Assembly (NCBI RefSeq): GCF_001040945.1
Contig: NZ_CP011930.1
Span: 5,079,021 to 5,143,020, forward strand
DNA length: 64,000 nt
Origin: Herbaspirillum seropedicae
GTDB taxonomy: Bacteria; Pseudomonadota; Gammaproteobacteria; Burkholderiales; Burkholderiaceae_D
Reading direction: 5' to 3'
The notes beneath the pieces were generated by a model, which saw only the letters and a list, made by a program, of their open reading frames with translations, searched no databases and was not told the DNA's origin. Both the position numbers and the translations under genes were made by a program. Positions 1 to 8,860 of the stretch are shown here, in pieces (the first letter of the stretch is position 1; every line of letters starts with the position of its first letter).

Positions 1-128
1 ATGGCGATACGTACCTTCTCGGCCGCATGGGCGGGGGCGGCGGCGATCAGACCGATGGCGCCGGCGGCCAGGGCCAGCAACGCTGCGCGTAAAGGCCGTG
101 CGGCCGCATTGAACGTGTTGCGGGTCAT
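1..128 (-). CDS. Periplasmic sugar-binding protein, N-terminal fragment (probable RhaS)
   Basis: Only the first 42 codons are inside the window; the gene continues past base 1. The start at 128 is preceded by AAGGAG about 9 bases upstream. The fragment is a typical Sec signal peptide: MTRN, basic Arg residues, a long Ala/Leu/Gly stretch and an AHA-A cleavage site around residue 35, followed by EKVRIA, a common first beta strand of periplasmic sugar-binding proteins. It lies 93 bases downstream of the DeoR gene on the same strand. In rhizobia the L-rhamnose regulon has the order DeoR regulator, rhaS, then transporter genes, divergent from rhaDI, and this layout matches. RhaS is therefore the best guess, but the binding domain cannot be seen. 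Confidence 0.7.
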   Translation of the reverse strand, partial: MTRNTFNAAARPLRAALLALAAGAIGLIAAAPAHAAEKVRIA

Positions 129-221
129 GTCTTGTCTCCTTGTTGGATGAGTAAGTTGCGGCCCTGTCTGCGCAGGCGCCGTGTTGCAATCAAGCTGCGA
201 TGTGCTTGTTACGGATGAAGC

Positions 222-1025
222 TCAGCCGACCAGGGCCAGCCGTTCGTGCTCGGGCGCCACCGTGACGACCTTCACCCCGGCCTGCTCCATCATCTGCGCG
301 GCAGCGTCCGAGATGCCGGTGTCGGTGACCAGGCAGTTCACCCGGTTCAGGCCGCACAGGATCAGGCCGGCCTTGCGCGAGAACTTGCTGCTGTCGGCCA
401 GCACCACCAGCTGTTCGGCCTGGCCCAGCAAGCGCTTCTCGGCCTGGATCAGCAAGGGATCGGCTTCCATCAGGCCCAGCATCGACACGCCGTAGATGCC
501 CATGAACATCTTGCTGGCGTAGTGATGCTGGGTGATGTCGTTCTCGAAGGGACTGAGGATGACGTTCTGCTCACGATAGATCTGGCCACCCGGAACGATG
601 ATCTGGTTCTCGCTGGTGGTGAGCAGGCGCTCGGCCATCAGGAAGGAATTGGTCAGGATCTTCAGGCGCTTCTGGGCCAGGTACTCGGCCATCAGGAAGG
701 TGGTGGTGCCGCCATTGATGATGATGGTCTCACCGTTGTCGCACATCTCGGCTGCATGGCGGGCGATGGCGCGCTTCTGCGCCGGCTGCCGCGCCAGGCT
801 GGCCTGGAAGGTCTCGCCGGAGAGCGCAAAGGCGCTGCGCTTCTGGGCCAGGCGCTCGGCCCCGCCACGGGTGCGGGTGAGCATGTCGCGCTCGGCCAGC
901 CAGGCGATATCACGCCGCACCGTTGCCGCCGAGGCATTGAGCAAGTGGCAGAACTGCTCGACGGTGAGCGCCGTATGCTCGCCCAGGAGCGAAAGCAGGC
1001 GCTTGCGGCGATTGTGATTGATCAT
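222..1025 (-). CDS. DeoR-family transcriptional regulator of the rhamnose locus
   Basis: 267-residue DeoR-type repressor. Residues 5-60 form the DeoR winged helix (VEQFCHLLNASAATVRRDI is the recognition part, followed by LTRTRGGAE). The rest is a DeoRC phosphosugar-binding domain with the family motifs NGGTTT, LTNS and VLADSSKF. The ATG at 1025 is chosen over upstream ATGs at 1037 and 1052 because GGAGA sits 6 bases before it. It is divergent from rhaDI and upstream of a sugar-binding-protein gene, so it probably represses both operons in response to a rhamnose catabolite, like RhaR of Rhizobium. The inducer is not visible. Confidence 0.93.
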   Translation of the reverse strand: MINHNRRKRLLSLLGEHTALTVEQFCHLLNASAATVRRDIAWLAERDMLTRTRGGAERLAQKRSAFALSGETFQASLARQPAQKRAIARHAAEMCDNGETIIINGGTTTFLMAEYLAQKRLKILTNSFLMAERLLTTSENQIIVPGGQIYREQNVILSPFENDITQHHYASKMFMGIYGVSMLGLMEADPLLIQAEKRLLGQAEQLVVLADSSKFSRKAGLILCGLNRVNCLVTDTGISDAAAQMMEQAGVKVVTVAPEHERLALVG

Positions 1026-1131
1026 CTCTGTCTCCATGATGATTGCCGGCAACCCTGGTCTTGGCCAGGCGCCTTGTCCGGCGTTTTTCGTTATGGAGCA
1101 AGACTAAGCGATCGCCAAAAAGCAAGTCAAC

Positions 1132-1204
1132 AATCAATCAATCAACTTGATGATTGATTTACAAACAATCAGAAAGTTGATTGCAGATCGATTGACTCTG
1201 ATTG
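1132..1204. promoter_or_regulatory. Repeated TGATTG operators between DeoR gene and rhaDI
   Basis: An inverted repeat, AATCAATCA at 1132-1140 and TGATTGATT at 1151-1159, encloses a smaller palindrome ATCAACTTGAT at 1141-1151. Further copies of the core follow at 1177-1183 (TTGATTG), 1189-1195 (CGATTGA) and 1199-1204 (TGATTG). Repeated TTGATT-type half sites are typical of DeoR-family operators. The array overlaps the rhaDI promoter and lies upstream of the DeoR gene, so it is the likely operator for both directions. Confidence 0.65.
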
Positions 1205-1220
1205 CTGGCTGCTTTTTACT
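1192..1220 (+). promoter_or_regulatory. Sigma-70 promoter of rhaDI
   Basis: TTGACT at 1192-1197 and TTTACT at 1215-1220 are separated by 17 bases, a good match to the housekeeping consensus, about 70 bases before the rhaD start. The -35 element is embedded in the TGATTG repeats, which fits repression by the divergent DeoR protein. Found by eye only. Confidence 0.5.
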
Positions 1221-1288
1221 AGCCTCCATGCTGTTCAAGCAGGATTCTTGCGCCATTGCGCGCAACCATAACCAGAACTGGAGACCCC

Positions 1289-3415
1289 ATGACTATCGCT
1301 TCACCGACCGGACTCGCCCACCCCAAGGCGGGCCAATCGCGCATCGCCTCGGCCTGGGATGAGGCCTACGCCGCCACCCTGGACGAGCCGCAGCTGCTGC
1401 TGTACCGCTCCAACCTGCTGGGCGCGGACAAGGAGATCACCAACTTCGGCGGCGGCAATACCTCGGCCAAGATCGCCATGCCCGATCCGCTGACCGGACA
1501 GACGGTGGAGGTGCTGTGGGTCAAGGGGTCCGGCGGCGACCTGGGCAGCATCAAGCTGGACGGCTTCGCCACCCTCTACATGGACAAGCTGGAAGCCCTG
1601 CGCAGCCGCTATCGCGGCCTGGAGCACGAAGACGAGATGGTGGGCTACCTGCCGCATTGCACCTACAACCTCAATGCCCGCGCCGCCAGCATCGATACGC
1701 CGCTGCACGCCTACATCCCGCGCCGCCATGTGGACCACATGCACCCGGACGCGGTCATCGCCATCGCCGCCTGCAAGAACAGCCGCGACCTGACGGCGCG
1801 CATCTTCGAAGGTGAGCTGGGCTGGCTGCCCTGGCAGCGTCCGGGCTACGACCTGGGCCTGAAGCTGGAACAGCTGGTGCGCGCCCAGCCGCATCTGAAG
1901 GGCATCGTGCTGGAAGGACATGGCCTCTTCACCTGGGGCGACAGCGCCCGCGAATGCTACGAGAACACCCTCAACGTGATCCGCCGCGCCGATGCCTGGC
2001 TGGCCGCCAACAGCCGCACCCCGGCCTTCGGCGGTGCGCGCTACCAGGCGCTGCCGAAGGCCGAACGCGCCGCGCTGGCGGCCCGCATCATGCCCTTGCT
2101 GCGCGGCAAGATCAGCAAGGGTGAATACAAGCTGGGCCACTTCGATGACAGCCAGGCCGTGCTCGACTTCGTCTGCAGCAATGACCTGGCTGCGCTGGCC
2201 GCGCTGGGCACCTCCTGCCCGGATCACTTCCTACGCACCAAGATCCGCCCGCTGGTGTTGGATTTCTCCCCGCAACAGCCTGACCTGGCCGCCCTGGAAG
2301 CCAGCCTGGACGCCGCACTGGAAGCCTATCGCCAGGACTACGCCGCCTACTACCAGCGCTGCGCCCGCCCCAACAGCCCGGCCATGCGCGATCCCAATCC
2401 GGTGATCTATCTCATTCCCGGCGTGGGCATGCTGTCCTTCGCCAAGGACAAGGCCACCGCCCGCATCGCCGGCGAGTTCTACATCAATGCGGTCAACGTC
2501 ATGCGCGGCGCCAACGGCGTGGACAGCTACGTGGGCCTACCGGAGCAGGAAGCCTTCGATATCGAATACTGGTTGCTGGAAGAAGCCAAGCTGCAGCGCA
2601 TGCCCAAGCCCAAGAGCCTGGCCGGACGCATTGCCCTGGTCACCGGCGGCGGCGGCGGCATCGGACAGGCCGTGGCGCGCCAGCTGCTGGCCGAAGGCGC
2701 CTGCGTGATGCTGACCGATATTGATCAATCCGCGCTCGACAGTGCGCAACAGAGCCTGCTCAAGCACGGTGGCCCGGACGCCATCGGCGTGGTGCGCGCC
2801 GACATCACCAGCGAAGCGGATGTGACGACCATCCTCAACAGCGTGGCGCTGCGTTTCGGCGGCATCGATCTGCTGGTCTCCAATGCCGGCATCGCCTCGG
2901 CCTCGCCACTGCAGGACACCAGCCTGGAAGTGTGGCAGCGCAATCTCTCGGTGCTGGCCACCGGCTACTTCCTGGTCAGCCGCGCCGCCTTCTCCAGCAT
3001 GCTGACCCAGGGCCTGGGCGGCAGCATCGTCTACGTGGCCAGCAAGAATGGCCTGGTGGCTTCGGCCGGAGCCTCGGCCTATTGCACGGCCAAGGCAGCC
3101 GAGATCCACCTGGCCCGCTGCATCGCGCTGGAAGGCGCGCCGCATGGCATCCGCGTCAACGTCGTCAATCCCGACGCCGTCATTCGCGGCTCGCGCATCT
3201 GGGACGGCAAGTGGAAGGAAGAACGCGCCGCCTCCAACAAGATCGAGGCCGACGACGTCGAGGAATTCTATCGCCAGCGCAGCATGCTCAAGCGCAGCGT
3301 GTTGCCGGAGGATATCGCCGAAGCGGTCTACTTCTTCGCCAGCGAGAAGTCCGCCAAGAGCACCGGCAACATCCTCAACGTCGATGCCGGCAATGCCGGG
3401 GCCTTCACGCGCTGA
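1289..3415 (+). CDS. rhaD: Bifunctional rhamnulose-1-phosphate aldolase/short-chain dehydrogenase
   Basis: 708-residue fusion. The N-terminal ~420 residues are a class II (zinc) aldolase: a TNFGGGNTSAK start motif, His-rich MHPDAVI near residue 150 and LEGHGLFTW near 210. Residues ~445-705 are a short-chain dehydrogenase with TGGGGGIG (about 451-458), SNAGIA and the catalytic Tyr598-x3-Lys602 in YCTAK. The family cleaves L-rhamnulose 1-phosphate to dihydroxyacetone phosphate and L-lactaldehyde and oxidises the lactaldehyde to lactate, so one polypeptide does two successive steps. ATG 1289 is preceded by GGAGA; the in-frame start at 1256 has none. It is followed after 81 bases by rhaI on the same strand. 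Confidence 0.94.
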   Translation: MTIASPTGLAHPKAGQSRIASAWDEAYAATLDEPQLLLYRSNLLGADKEITNFGGGNTSAKIAMPDPLTGQTVEVLWVKGSGGDLGSIKLDGFATLYMDKLEALRSRYRGLEHEDEMVGYLPHCTYNLNARAASIDTPLHAYIPRRHVDHMHPDAVIAIAACKNSRDLTARIFEGELGWLPWQRPGYDLGLKLEQLVRAQPHLKGIVLEGHGLFTWGDSARECYENTLNVIRRADAWLAANSRTPAFGGARYQALPKAERAALAARIMPLLRGKISKGEYKLGHFDDSQAVLDFVCSNDLAALAALGTSCPDHFLRTKIRPLVLDFSPQQPDLAALEASLDAALEAYRQDYAAYYQRCARPNSPAMRDPNPVIYLIPGVGMLSFAKDKATARIAGEFYINAVNVMRGANGVDSYVGLPEQEAFDIEYWLLEEAKLQRMPKPKSLAGRIALVTGGGGGIGQAVARQLLAEGACVMLTDIDQSALDSAQQSLLKHGGPDAIGVVRADITSEADVTTILNSVALRFGGIDLLVSNAGIASASPLQDTSLEVWQRNLSVLATGYFLVSRAAFSSMLTQGLGGSIVYVASKNGLVASAGASAYCTAKAAEIHLARCIALEGAPHGIRVNVVNPDAVIRGSRIWDGKWKEERAASNKIEADDVEEFYRQRSMLKRSVLPEDIAEAVYFFASEKSAKSTGNILNVDAGNAGAFTR

Positions 3416-3496
3416 TGCGCAGCCCTGGCCCTCTCTTCAGCAATCCGTTCAACAATGATGACGATGCCCAAGGATGGCGTCGTCGCAGGAGACAGC

Positions 3497-4792
3497 ATGA
3501 GCTATCGTATCGATCCCCAATTCATCGCCGAGCAGAACGCCCGCGCGCACCAGCAACTGCAATCCGACTACGAAGCGCTGGCCGGCGTGCTATCGCGGCG
3601 CGGCTGCGACATCGAAGCCCTGACCGGCCAGGCGCAAGCGTTTGCCGTGGCCCTGCCCAGCTGGGGCGTGGGCACCGGCGGCACCCGCTTCGCGCGCTTC
3701 CCCGGCCAGGGCGAGCCGCGCAACGTCTTCGACAAGATCGACGATTGCGGAACCATCCACCAGCTCACCCGCGTTACCCCCGGTGTGTCGCTGCACTTTC
3801 CCTGGGACCGCACCACCGATGCCCGCGCCTTGCGGGAGGCGGCGACCCAGCATGGCCTGCACTTCGATGCGGTCAATTCCAACACCTTCCAGGATGCCGC
3901 CGGCCAGGCCCACAGCTACAAGTTCGGCAGCCTCACCGCCTTGGACCCCGAAGTGCGGGCGCAAGCCGTGGCGCACAACATCGATTGCATCGAACTGGGA
4001 CATGCGCTGGGCTCGAAGGGACTGACCGTCTGGATCGGCGACGGCGCCAACTTCCCCGGCCAGAGCAATCTGCGCGGCGCGCTGGAGCGCTATCTGGAGA
4101 GCATGCGCGCCATCTATGCCGCGCTGCCTGCGGACTGGCTGGTCTACATCGAGCACAAGCTCTTCGAACCGGCCTTCTACGCCACCACCATCGCAGACTG
4201 GGGCACCAGCTTTGCCTGCGCCACCGAACTGGGGCCCAAGGCCAAGTGCCTGGTCGACCTGGGCCACCATGCGCCCAACACCAACATCGAGATGATCGTG
4301 GCGCGCCTGGCGCAATTCGGCAAGCTGGGCGGCTTCCACTTCAATGACAGCAAGTATGGGGACGACGACCTGGATTCGGGCAGCATCAATCCCTTCCAGC
4401 TGTTCCTGGTCTTCAACGAATTGCGCGACGCCGCCCAGCGCGACGGCCAGGCCTTCCGCCCGGCCTACATGCTGGACCAATCGCACAACGTCACCGATCC
4501 CATCGAGAGCCTCATGACCAGCGCGGTGGAAGTGCAGCGCGCCTATCTCCAGGCCGCATTGGTGGATACGCAGGCGTTGTCGCATCACCAGAAGAACAAC
4601 GATGCGCTGATGGCCGCCCAGACGCTCAAGCAGGCCTTCCGCACCGATGTGAGCGCGATCCTGGCCATGGCCCGCTATCGCAGCGGCGGCGCCATCGATC
4701 CGGTTGCCTTGTATCGCGCCAGCGCCTATCGCGATCACAAGCGCGAAGAACGCCCGGTGGTGGCCGGGCGCAGCAGCAGCGGCATTGTCTGA
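3497..4792 (+). CDS. rhaI: L-rhamnose isomerase, RhaI type
   Basis: 431-residue TIM-barrel sugar isomerase of the Pseudomonas/Rhizobium RhaI type rather than the E. coli RhaA type. Recognisable segments are WGVGTGGTRF near the N-terminus, IWIGDG-like VWIGDGANFPGQ, IEHKLFEPAFY, LVDLGHHAPNTNIE and GGFHFNDSKYGDDDL, which carry the His/Asp/Glu metal ligands. It converts L-rhamnose to L-rhamnulose, feeding RhaD (a kinase is expected outside the window, downstream of the binding protein). The ATG at 3497 has AGGAGAC at 3487-3493; the in-frame ATGs at 3455 and 3464 lack a site. It ends in a convergent arrangement with the amidohydrolase gene. Confidence 0.94.
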   Translation: MSYRIDPQFIAEQNARAHQQLQSDYEALAGVLSRRGCDIEALTGQAQAFAVALPSWGVGTGGTRFARFPGQGEPRNVFDKIDDCGTIHQLTRVTPGVSLHFPWDRTTDARALREAATQHGLHFDAVNSNTFQDAAGQAHSYKFGSLTALDPEVRAQAVAHNIDCIELGHALGSKGLTVWIGDGANFPGQSNLRGALERYLESMRAIYAALPADWLVYIEHKLFEPAFYATTIADWGTSFACATELGPKAKCLVDLGHHAPNTNIEMIVARLAQFGKLGGFHFNDSKYGDDDLDSGSINPFQLFLVFNELRDAAQRDGQAFRPAYMLDQSHNVTDPIESLMTSAVEVQRAYLQAALVDTQALSHHQKNNDALMAAQTLKQAFRTDVSAILAMARYRSGGAIDPVALYRASAYRDHKREERPVVAGRSSSGIV

Positions 4793-4814
4793 GGACTGGC
4801 CGACCCTATCGGCG

Positions 4815-4847
4815 CATCGCCGCCACCACCGGACGGTGGCGGCGATG
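4815..4847. terminator. Hairpin between convergent rhaI and amidohydrolase genes
   Basis: Perfect 13-bp stem: CATCGCCGCCACC at 4815-4827 pairs with GGTGGCGGCGATG at 4835-4847 around a 7-base loop. It fills most of the 62-base space between two convergent genes, the usual position of a shared terminator. There is no T-run on either side, so it may act as an mRNA 3-prime end stabiliser rather than a canonical intrinsic terminator. Confidence 0.6.
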
Positions 4848-4854
4848 GCCCCAC

Positions 4855-5784
4855 TCAGGCAAAGCCGAACAGCGCTGCCGGATTGCTCACCAGGATCTGC
4901 TGGCGCAAGGCCGGATCAGGCGCCCATGCGGCCAGCAGGTCGAACAGCACGGCGTCATCCGGCTTGATCTTCTCGGTCGGGTGCGGCCAGTCGCTGCCCC
5001 ACAGGGTGCGTTGCGGCGCGGCCTGCAGATAGGCCTTGGCCAGCAGGCTGGTGTCGGGATAATCGGGCGGCCCTTGCAGGGTGTCGGCATAGGGTTCGGA
5101 CAGCTTGATCCAGGTATTGCCCTTGGCCAGCAGGCGCAGCACCGCTTGCGCGCCAGGATGATCAAGACCGTCCGGTTGCGGGATGCGTCCCAGGTGGTCA
5201 ATGACCACCTGCGTAGGCAGCGCGGCCAGGACGGCCTCATGCTGCGCGATCTGCGCCCCCGACATCAATACCTGCACATGCCAGCCCAGCGGCGCGATGC
5301 GCTCGGCGGTGCGGCGCAGGCGTTCCACGGTGGTCACGCCCCAGCTCTGCGCAGAGAGGAAATTGACGCGTACACCGCGCACACCCAATCGATCCATTTC
5401 CTTCAATTGCGGGAGATCGACATCGTCGTCGATCACCACGATGCCGCGCGCCTGCGCGCCGAACTGGGTGAGCGCATCCAGCAGGCAACGATTGTCGCTG
5501 CCATAGGTGGAGGGCTGCACCACCACATGCCGCGCAATGCCCAGCTTGGCCATCAGGAGCCGGTAGTCGGCCACGGTGGCCCCGTCCGGACGTCCGCCGC
5601 GCCAATGCGGCGAGACCGGAAAGCGCGCATCGTAGATATGGTGATGGCTGTCGCACGCCAGCATCGGGGCCTTCAGCCTGGGCGGCTGGCTGCCGGCGGA
5701 ATTGGGAACGGATTGCGCAGTCGCGCTGCGCACGCCGGCACAGGCCAGCATGGCCCCGGCGATGAAGCTTCTTCTATCGAGCAT
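4855..5784 (-). CDS. Tat-exported amidohydrolase (amidohydro_2/LigI-like), last gene of catabolic operon
   Basis: 309 residues. The N-terminus DRRSFIAG followed by a hydrophobic Ala-rich segment and ATAQ is a twin-arginine signal, implying a folded periplasmic enzyme. The mature part has the amidohydrolase-2 (PF04909) hallmarks: CDSHHHIYDARFP at about 44-56, VIDHLGRIP and LWGSDWPHPTE near 265. The family includes 2-pyrone-4,6-dicarboxylate lactonase LigI and sugar-acid lactonases; most members are cytoplasmic. The start at 5784 has GGAGAC in front. It is the last of seven co-directional genes and a paralogue of the gene at 11127-12074. The substrate is unknown, but a lactone or cyclic ester fits the neighbouring SMP-30 lactonase. 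Confidence 0.85.
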   Translation of the reverse strand: MLDRRSFIAGAMLACAGVRSATAQSVPNSAGSQPPRLKAPMLACDSHHHIYDARFPVSPHWRGGRPDGATVADYRLLMAKLGIARHVVVQPSTYGSDNRCLLDALTQFGAQARGIVVIDDDVDLPQLKEMDRLGVRGVRVNFLSAQSWGVTTVERLRRTAERIAPLGWHVQVLMSGAQIAQHEAVLAALPTQVVIDHLGRIPQPDGLDHPGAQAVLRLLAKGNTWIKLSEPYADTLQGPPDYPDTSLLAKAYLQAAPQRTLWGSDWPHPTEKIKPDDAVLFDLLAAWAPDPALRQQILVSNPAALFGFA

Positions 5785-5834
5785 GCTTGTCTCCAGCGGC
5801 GCTGGCGGGCGCCGCCATGTTCATGGCTTGGGGT

Positions 5835-7130
5835 TCAATGGCCCGCGCGCGACTTGCGCGACAGGAATAGCAGGATGCCCACGCTCACCACCGACAGACC
5901 CACCATCGGCAACAAGGCCATGGCATAGCTGCCGGTGGCGTCCTTGACCCAGCCATAGACGTTGACCATGAGGCCGCCGCCGATCAGGTTGGAGACGGCG
6001 TTGATGCCCGCCAGGCCAGCGGCTGCCGAACCCGTAGCCAGCCAGCTGGAAGCCATGGCCCAGAACGGTCCCTTGAAGGAGTAGGCGCCGATCAACACCA
6101 TCGTCAGCAGCAACACCACCGGGGCCAGCGAATTGGCCAGCGACGCCAGCGCCAGTCCGCCACCGATGAGCATGAGCGGAATGGCGGTATGCCAACGGCG
6201 CTCGCCGGTACGGTCGGAATGACGGCCCCACCACACCATCAGCACCGAGGCGATCAGGTAGGGAATCGAATTGACCAGGCCCGTCTGCATCACCGACAGA
6301 CCGAAGGACTTGAGCAACTGCGGCTGCCACACGTTCAACACCGAACCCGCCGCCGAGGCGCAGGCGCAGACCAGGGCCATGCCCCACACATGCGGCTGGC
6401 TGAACAGCTTCCACAAGGGGATGTGCTGCTTGGCGGCGCGGCTGGCGGCCTCCTTGTTCATGGTCTCGGTCAGCCACTGGCGCTGCTCATCACTGAGCCA
6501 GCGGGCCTGATCGGGACGGTCGGTCAGGAAGGACAGGCAGACCAGTCCCAGCACCACCGTGGGCAAGCCCTCCAGCATGAACAGCCAATGCCAGCCGCGC
6601 AGTCCGCCGATGCCATCCATCTGCAGCAGCAGCGCCGACACCGGCGAGGCCACGAAGCTGGCCGCCGGGATCGCCACCATGAACAGCGCCACGATGCGCG
6701 CGCGGTAGGCCGAGGGCACCCAATAGGTCAGGTACAGCACCACGCCGGGGAAGAAGCCGGCCTCGGCTGCACCCAGGATGAAGCGGACGAAGTACAGGGA
6801 GTTCGGTCCTTGCACCAGCGCTGTACAGGCCGAGATCAGGCCCCAGGTGATCATGATGCGCGCCAGCCACTTGCGGGCGCCGAACTTCTGCAGCGCCAGG
6901 TTGCTGGGCACTTCGAAGATGAAATAGGCGATGAAGAAGAGGCTGCTGGCAAAGCCGAACATCTTGGGCGACAGGCCAAGGTCGTGATTCATCTGCAGCG
7001 CGGCCATGCCGATATTGCCGCGATCGATGAAGGCGAACAGGTAGCACAGCATCAGGAAGGGCAACAGCCGCCATGTGACCTTGCGCACGGTCTCTTGTTC
7101 GAGCCGCTTCTCGTTCTGGATGGTCTCCAT
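5835..7130 (-). CDS. MFS transporter, anion:cation symporter (ACS) family
   Basis: 431-residue, 12-helix major facilitator of the ACS family (tartrate, phthalate and hexuronate-type organic anion:H+ symporters). It shows the signature FIDRGNIGMAALQMNHDLGLS after helix 1, FEVPSNLALQKFGARKWLAR (the family signature between helices 2 and 3) and FILGAAEAGFFPGVVLYLTYW. It lies 50 bases upstream of a Tat amidohydrolase and 80 bases downstream of a D-2-hydroxyacid dehydrogenase, so it probably imports the product of periplasmic hydrolysis. A second ACS transporter in the same operon (9778-11115) resembles it. Confidence 0.9.
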   Translation of the reverse strand: METIQNEKRLEQETVRKVTWRLLPFLMLCYLFAFIDRGNIGMAALQMNHDLGLSPKMFGFASSLFFIAYFIFEVPSNLALQKFGARKWLARIMITWGLISACTALVQGPNSLYFVRFILGAAEAGFFPGVVLYLTYWVPSAYRARIVALFMVAIPAASFVASPVSALLLQMDGIGGLRGWHWLFMLEGLPTVVLGLVCLSFLTDRPDQARWLSDEQRQWLTETMNKEAASRAAKQHIPLWKLFSQPHVWGMALVCACASAAGSVLNVWQPQLLKSFGLSVMQTGLVNSIPYLIASVLMVWWGRHSDRTGERRWHTAIPLMLIGGGLALASLANSLAPVVLLLTMVLIGAYSFKGPFWAMASSWLATGSAAAGLAGINAVSNLIGGGLMVNVYGWVKDATGSYAMALLPMVGLSVVSVGILLFLSRKSRAGH

Positions 7131-7210
7131 TTGTCTCTCTCGGAAGGAGGGCTCAGCCGGTCTGGCCGGCTGGCCGATTGCATTGTAATTGTTGATCAGT
7201 CCCTTGTGCT

Positions 7211-8137
7211 CTACGCGCCAAGCACGGCCAGGACGTTACTGGCTGCGCCCGTCCCCATGGCGATATAGGCATCGGAGGTGACACCGCCGATGTGGGGACT
7301 GAGCACCGCATTGCCGACGCGCTGCAGCGGATGGGGCGCGGTGAATGGCTCCTTCTCGAAGCTGTCCAGTCCGGCCGCGCGCAGCTTGCCGCTGTCGAGC
7401 GCAGCGATCAGGGCCTGTTCATCGATCAGGCCGCCACGGGCGGTGTTGACGAGGATGGCGCCATCCTTCATGCGGGCCAGCGACTGGGCGTTGATCATGT
7501 GCTTGTTCTCGGCGGTCAGCGGGCAGTGCAGCGAGACCACGTCGGACTGCGCAAAGAGCGTATCGAGATCGACCAGTTGCACGCCTTGCGGGGCTTCCTT
7601 GGCATACGGGTCATGGGCCAGCACCGGCATGCCCAGCGCCGCCGCCACCGCCGCCACGCGACGCCCGATAGCGCCCAAGCCGACCAGGCCGAGCGTACGC
7701 CCTTGCAGCTCCAGGCTCTTGTGGGTGGACTTGTCCCAGTGGCCTTCACGCATGCGCTGGTCCAGTCCCACCACGTTCTTGGCGCAGGCCATGATGAGGG
7801 CCCAGGTATGCTCGGCCACGGCCGGCGCATTGGCCCCGGCGGCGGCTTTCACGGCGATGCCGCGTTGCTGCGCGGCCTGGCTGTCGATGGAATCGATGCC
7901 GGTGCCGTGCTTGGAGATCACGCGCAGGATTGGCGCCGCATCCATCACGCGCGCGCTCACGCCGCCATAACGCACGATGATGGCCACCGGCTGATGCAGC
8001 TGGGCCAGCTTGACCATGTCGTCCTCGGTGGGCTTGGCGCCGGCGTAGACCAGCTCATAATCGCGCAGCAGTTCGACCGCCGCCTGCGCCAGGTCGACAC
8101 CGGTGACGATCACCACTTCCTTCTTGGCTGCACTCAC
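7211..8137 (-). CDS. D-2-hydroxyacid dehydrogenase (SerA-like)
   Basis: 308 residues. It has the NAD-binding motif GLVGLGAIGRRVA with the Asp that selects NAD+ in LAHDPYA, the substrate-loop Arg in VNTARGGLIDE, and the catalytic His in SPHIGG. This is the 2-hydroxyacid dehydrogenase fold (phosphoglycerate, glyoxylate or hydroxypyruvate dehydrogenase relatives). The start is GTG at 8137, overlapping the TGA of the upstream RraA-like gene (GTGA), so translation is probably coupled. The pairing with RraA suggests it reduces the 2-oxoacid made by retro-aldol cleavage or oxidises a 2-hydroxyacid intermediate. Confidence 0.9.
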   Translation of the reverse strand: MSAAKKEVVIVTGVDLAQAAVELLRDYELVYAGAKPTEDDMVKLAQLHQPVAIIVRYGGVSARVMDAAPILRVISKHGTGIDSIDSQAAQQRGIAVKAAAGANAPAVAEHTWALIMACAKNVVGLDQRMREGHWDKSTHKSLELQGRTLGLVGLGAIGRRVAAVAAALGMPVLAHDPYAKEAPQGVQLVDLDTLFAQSDVVSLHCPLTAENKHMINAQSLARMKDGAILVNTARGGLIDEQALIAALDSGKLRAAGLDSFEKEPFTAPHPLQRVGNAVLSPHIGGVTSDAYIAMGTGAASNVLAVLGA

Positions 8138-8823
8138 AGCGATTCTCCTTCGGCCAGCACGCCGCCCTTGCGCAGCGCGCCTTCCAGCCAGCTCGGACGC
8201 AGCGGGCCGCCGCCACGGATCTCGGTGAGACGCTTGGTTTCGTCAGCCACCTTCTTGGCGGCCGCCTCCAACAGCGAGCCAGCCTTTTCACGCTCGACCA
8301 CCACCACGCCGTCGGCATCGCCCACGATCAGGTCACCCGGTTGCACGGCGGTGCCGCCCACCGAGATGGGCCAGTTCACGCGGCCCGCGATGTTCTTGGT
8401 CGGGCCGTTCGGATTGGCGCCCACGGCATACACCGGGAAGCCGATTTCGCGGATGGCTTCGATGTCGCGCACGGAGCCATAGATGATGATGCCAGCCAGG
8501 CCGCTGGCCTTGCACTGCGAGACCATGATCTCGCCCATCAGCGCGCAGGTCTCATCGCCCTTGCCATCGATGACCAGCACGTCGCCCGGCTTGGCGATGG
8601 CCATGGCGGCGTGGATCATCAGGTTGTCGCCCGGACGGACCTCGACGGTCACCGCCGGTCCGGCCACGCGCATGGACGGCGACAGCGGTGCAACGCGGCT
8701 GCACAGGGTGCCGCGGCGGCCGGCCACGTCGGCCAGGATGGAAGCCGGGAATTGTGCGGCCTTGGCGACGACGGAGGCGTCAACGCGTTCGATGTCGCGG
8801 ATGAAATCAGGTTGCGTGCTCAT
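8134..8823 (-). CDS. RraA-family protein, probable 4-hydroxy-4-methyl-2-oxoglutarate-type aldolase
   Basis: 229 residues. It matches the RraA/HMG-CHA aldolase fold (PF03737): LADVAGRRGTLCSRVAPL, RPGDNLMIHAA, GDVLVIDGKGD, the metal/pyruvate-binding segment GIIIYGSVRDIEAI with Arg and Asp of the G-x3-R-D motif, and QPGDLIVGDADGVVV. Family enzymes cleave 4-hydroxy-2-oxo acids to pyruvate or decarboxylate oxaloacetate. AAAGGATC precedes the ATG at 8823, and its stop overlaps the dehydrogenase start by 4 bases. A second RraA-type gene lies at 14904-15542. The regulator-type RraA (RNase E inhibitor) is less likely given this catabolic context. Confidence 0.88.
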   Translation of the reverse strand: MSTQPDFIRDIERVDASVVAKAAQFPASILADVAGRRGTLCSRVAPLSPSMRVAGPAVTVEVRPGDNLMIHAAMAIAKPGDVLVIDGKGDETCALMGEIMVSQCKASGLAGIIIYGSVRDIEAIREIGFPVYAVGANPNGPTKNIAGRVNWPISVGGTAVQPGDLIVGDADGVVVVEREKAGSLLEAAAKKVADETKRLTEIRGGGPLRPSWLEGALRKGGVLAEGESL

Positions 8824-8860
8824 GGTGATCCTTTAATGAAAATGAAGACAGCGGCCACGC

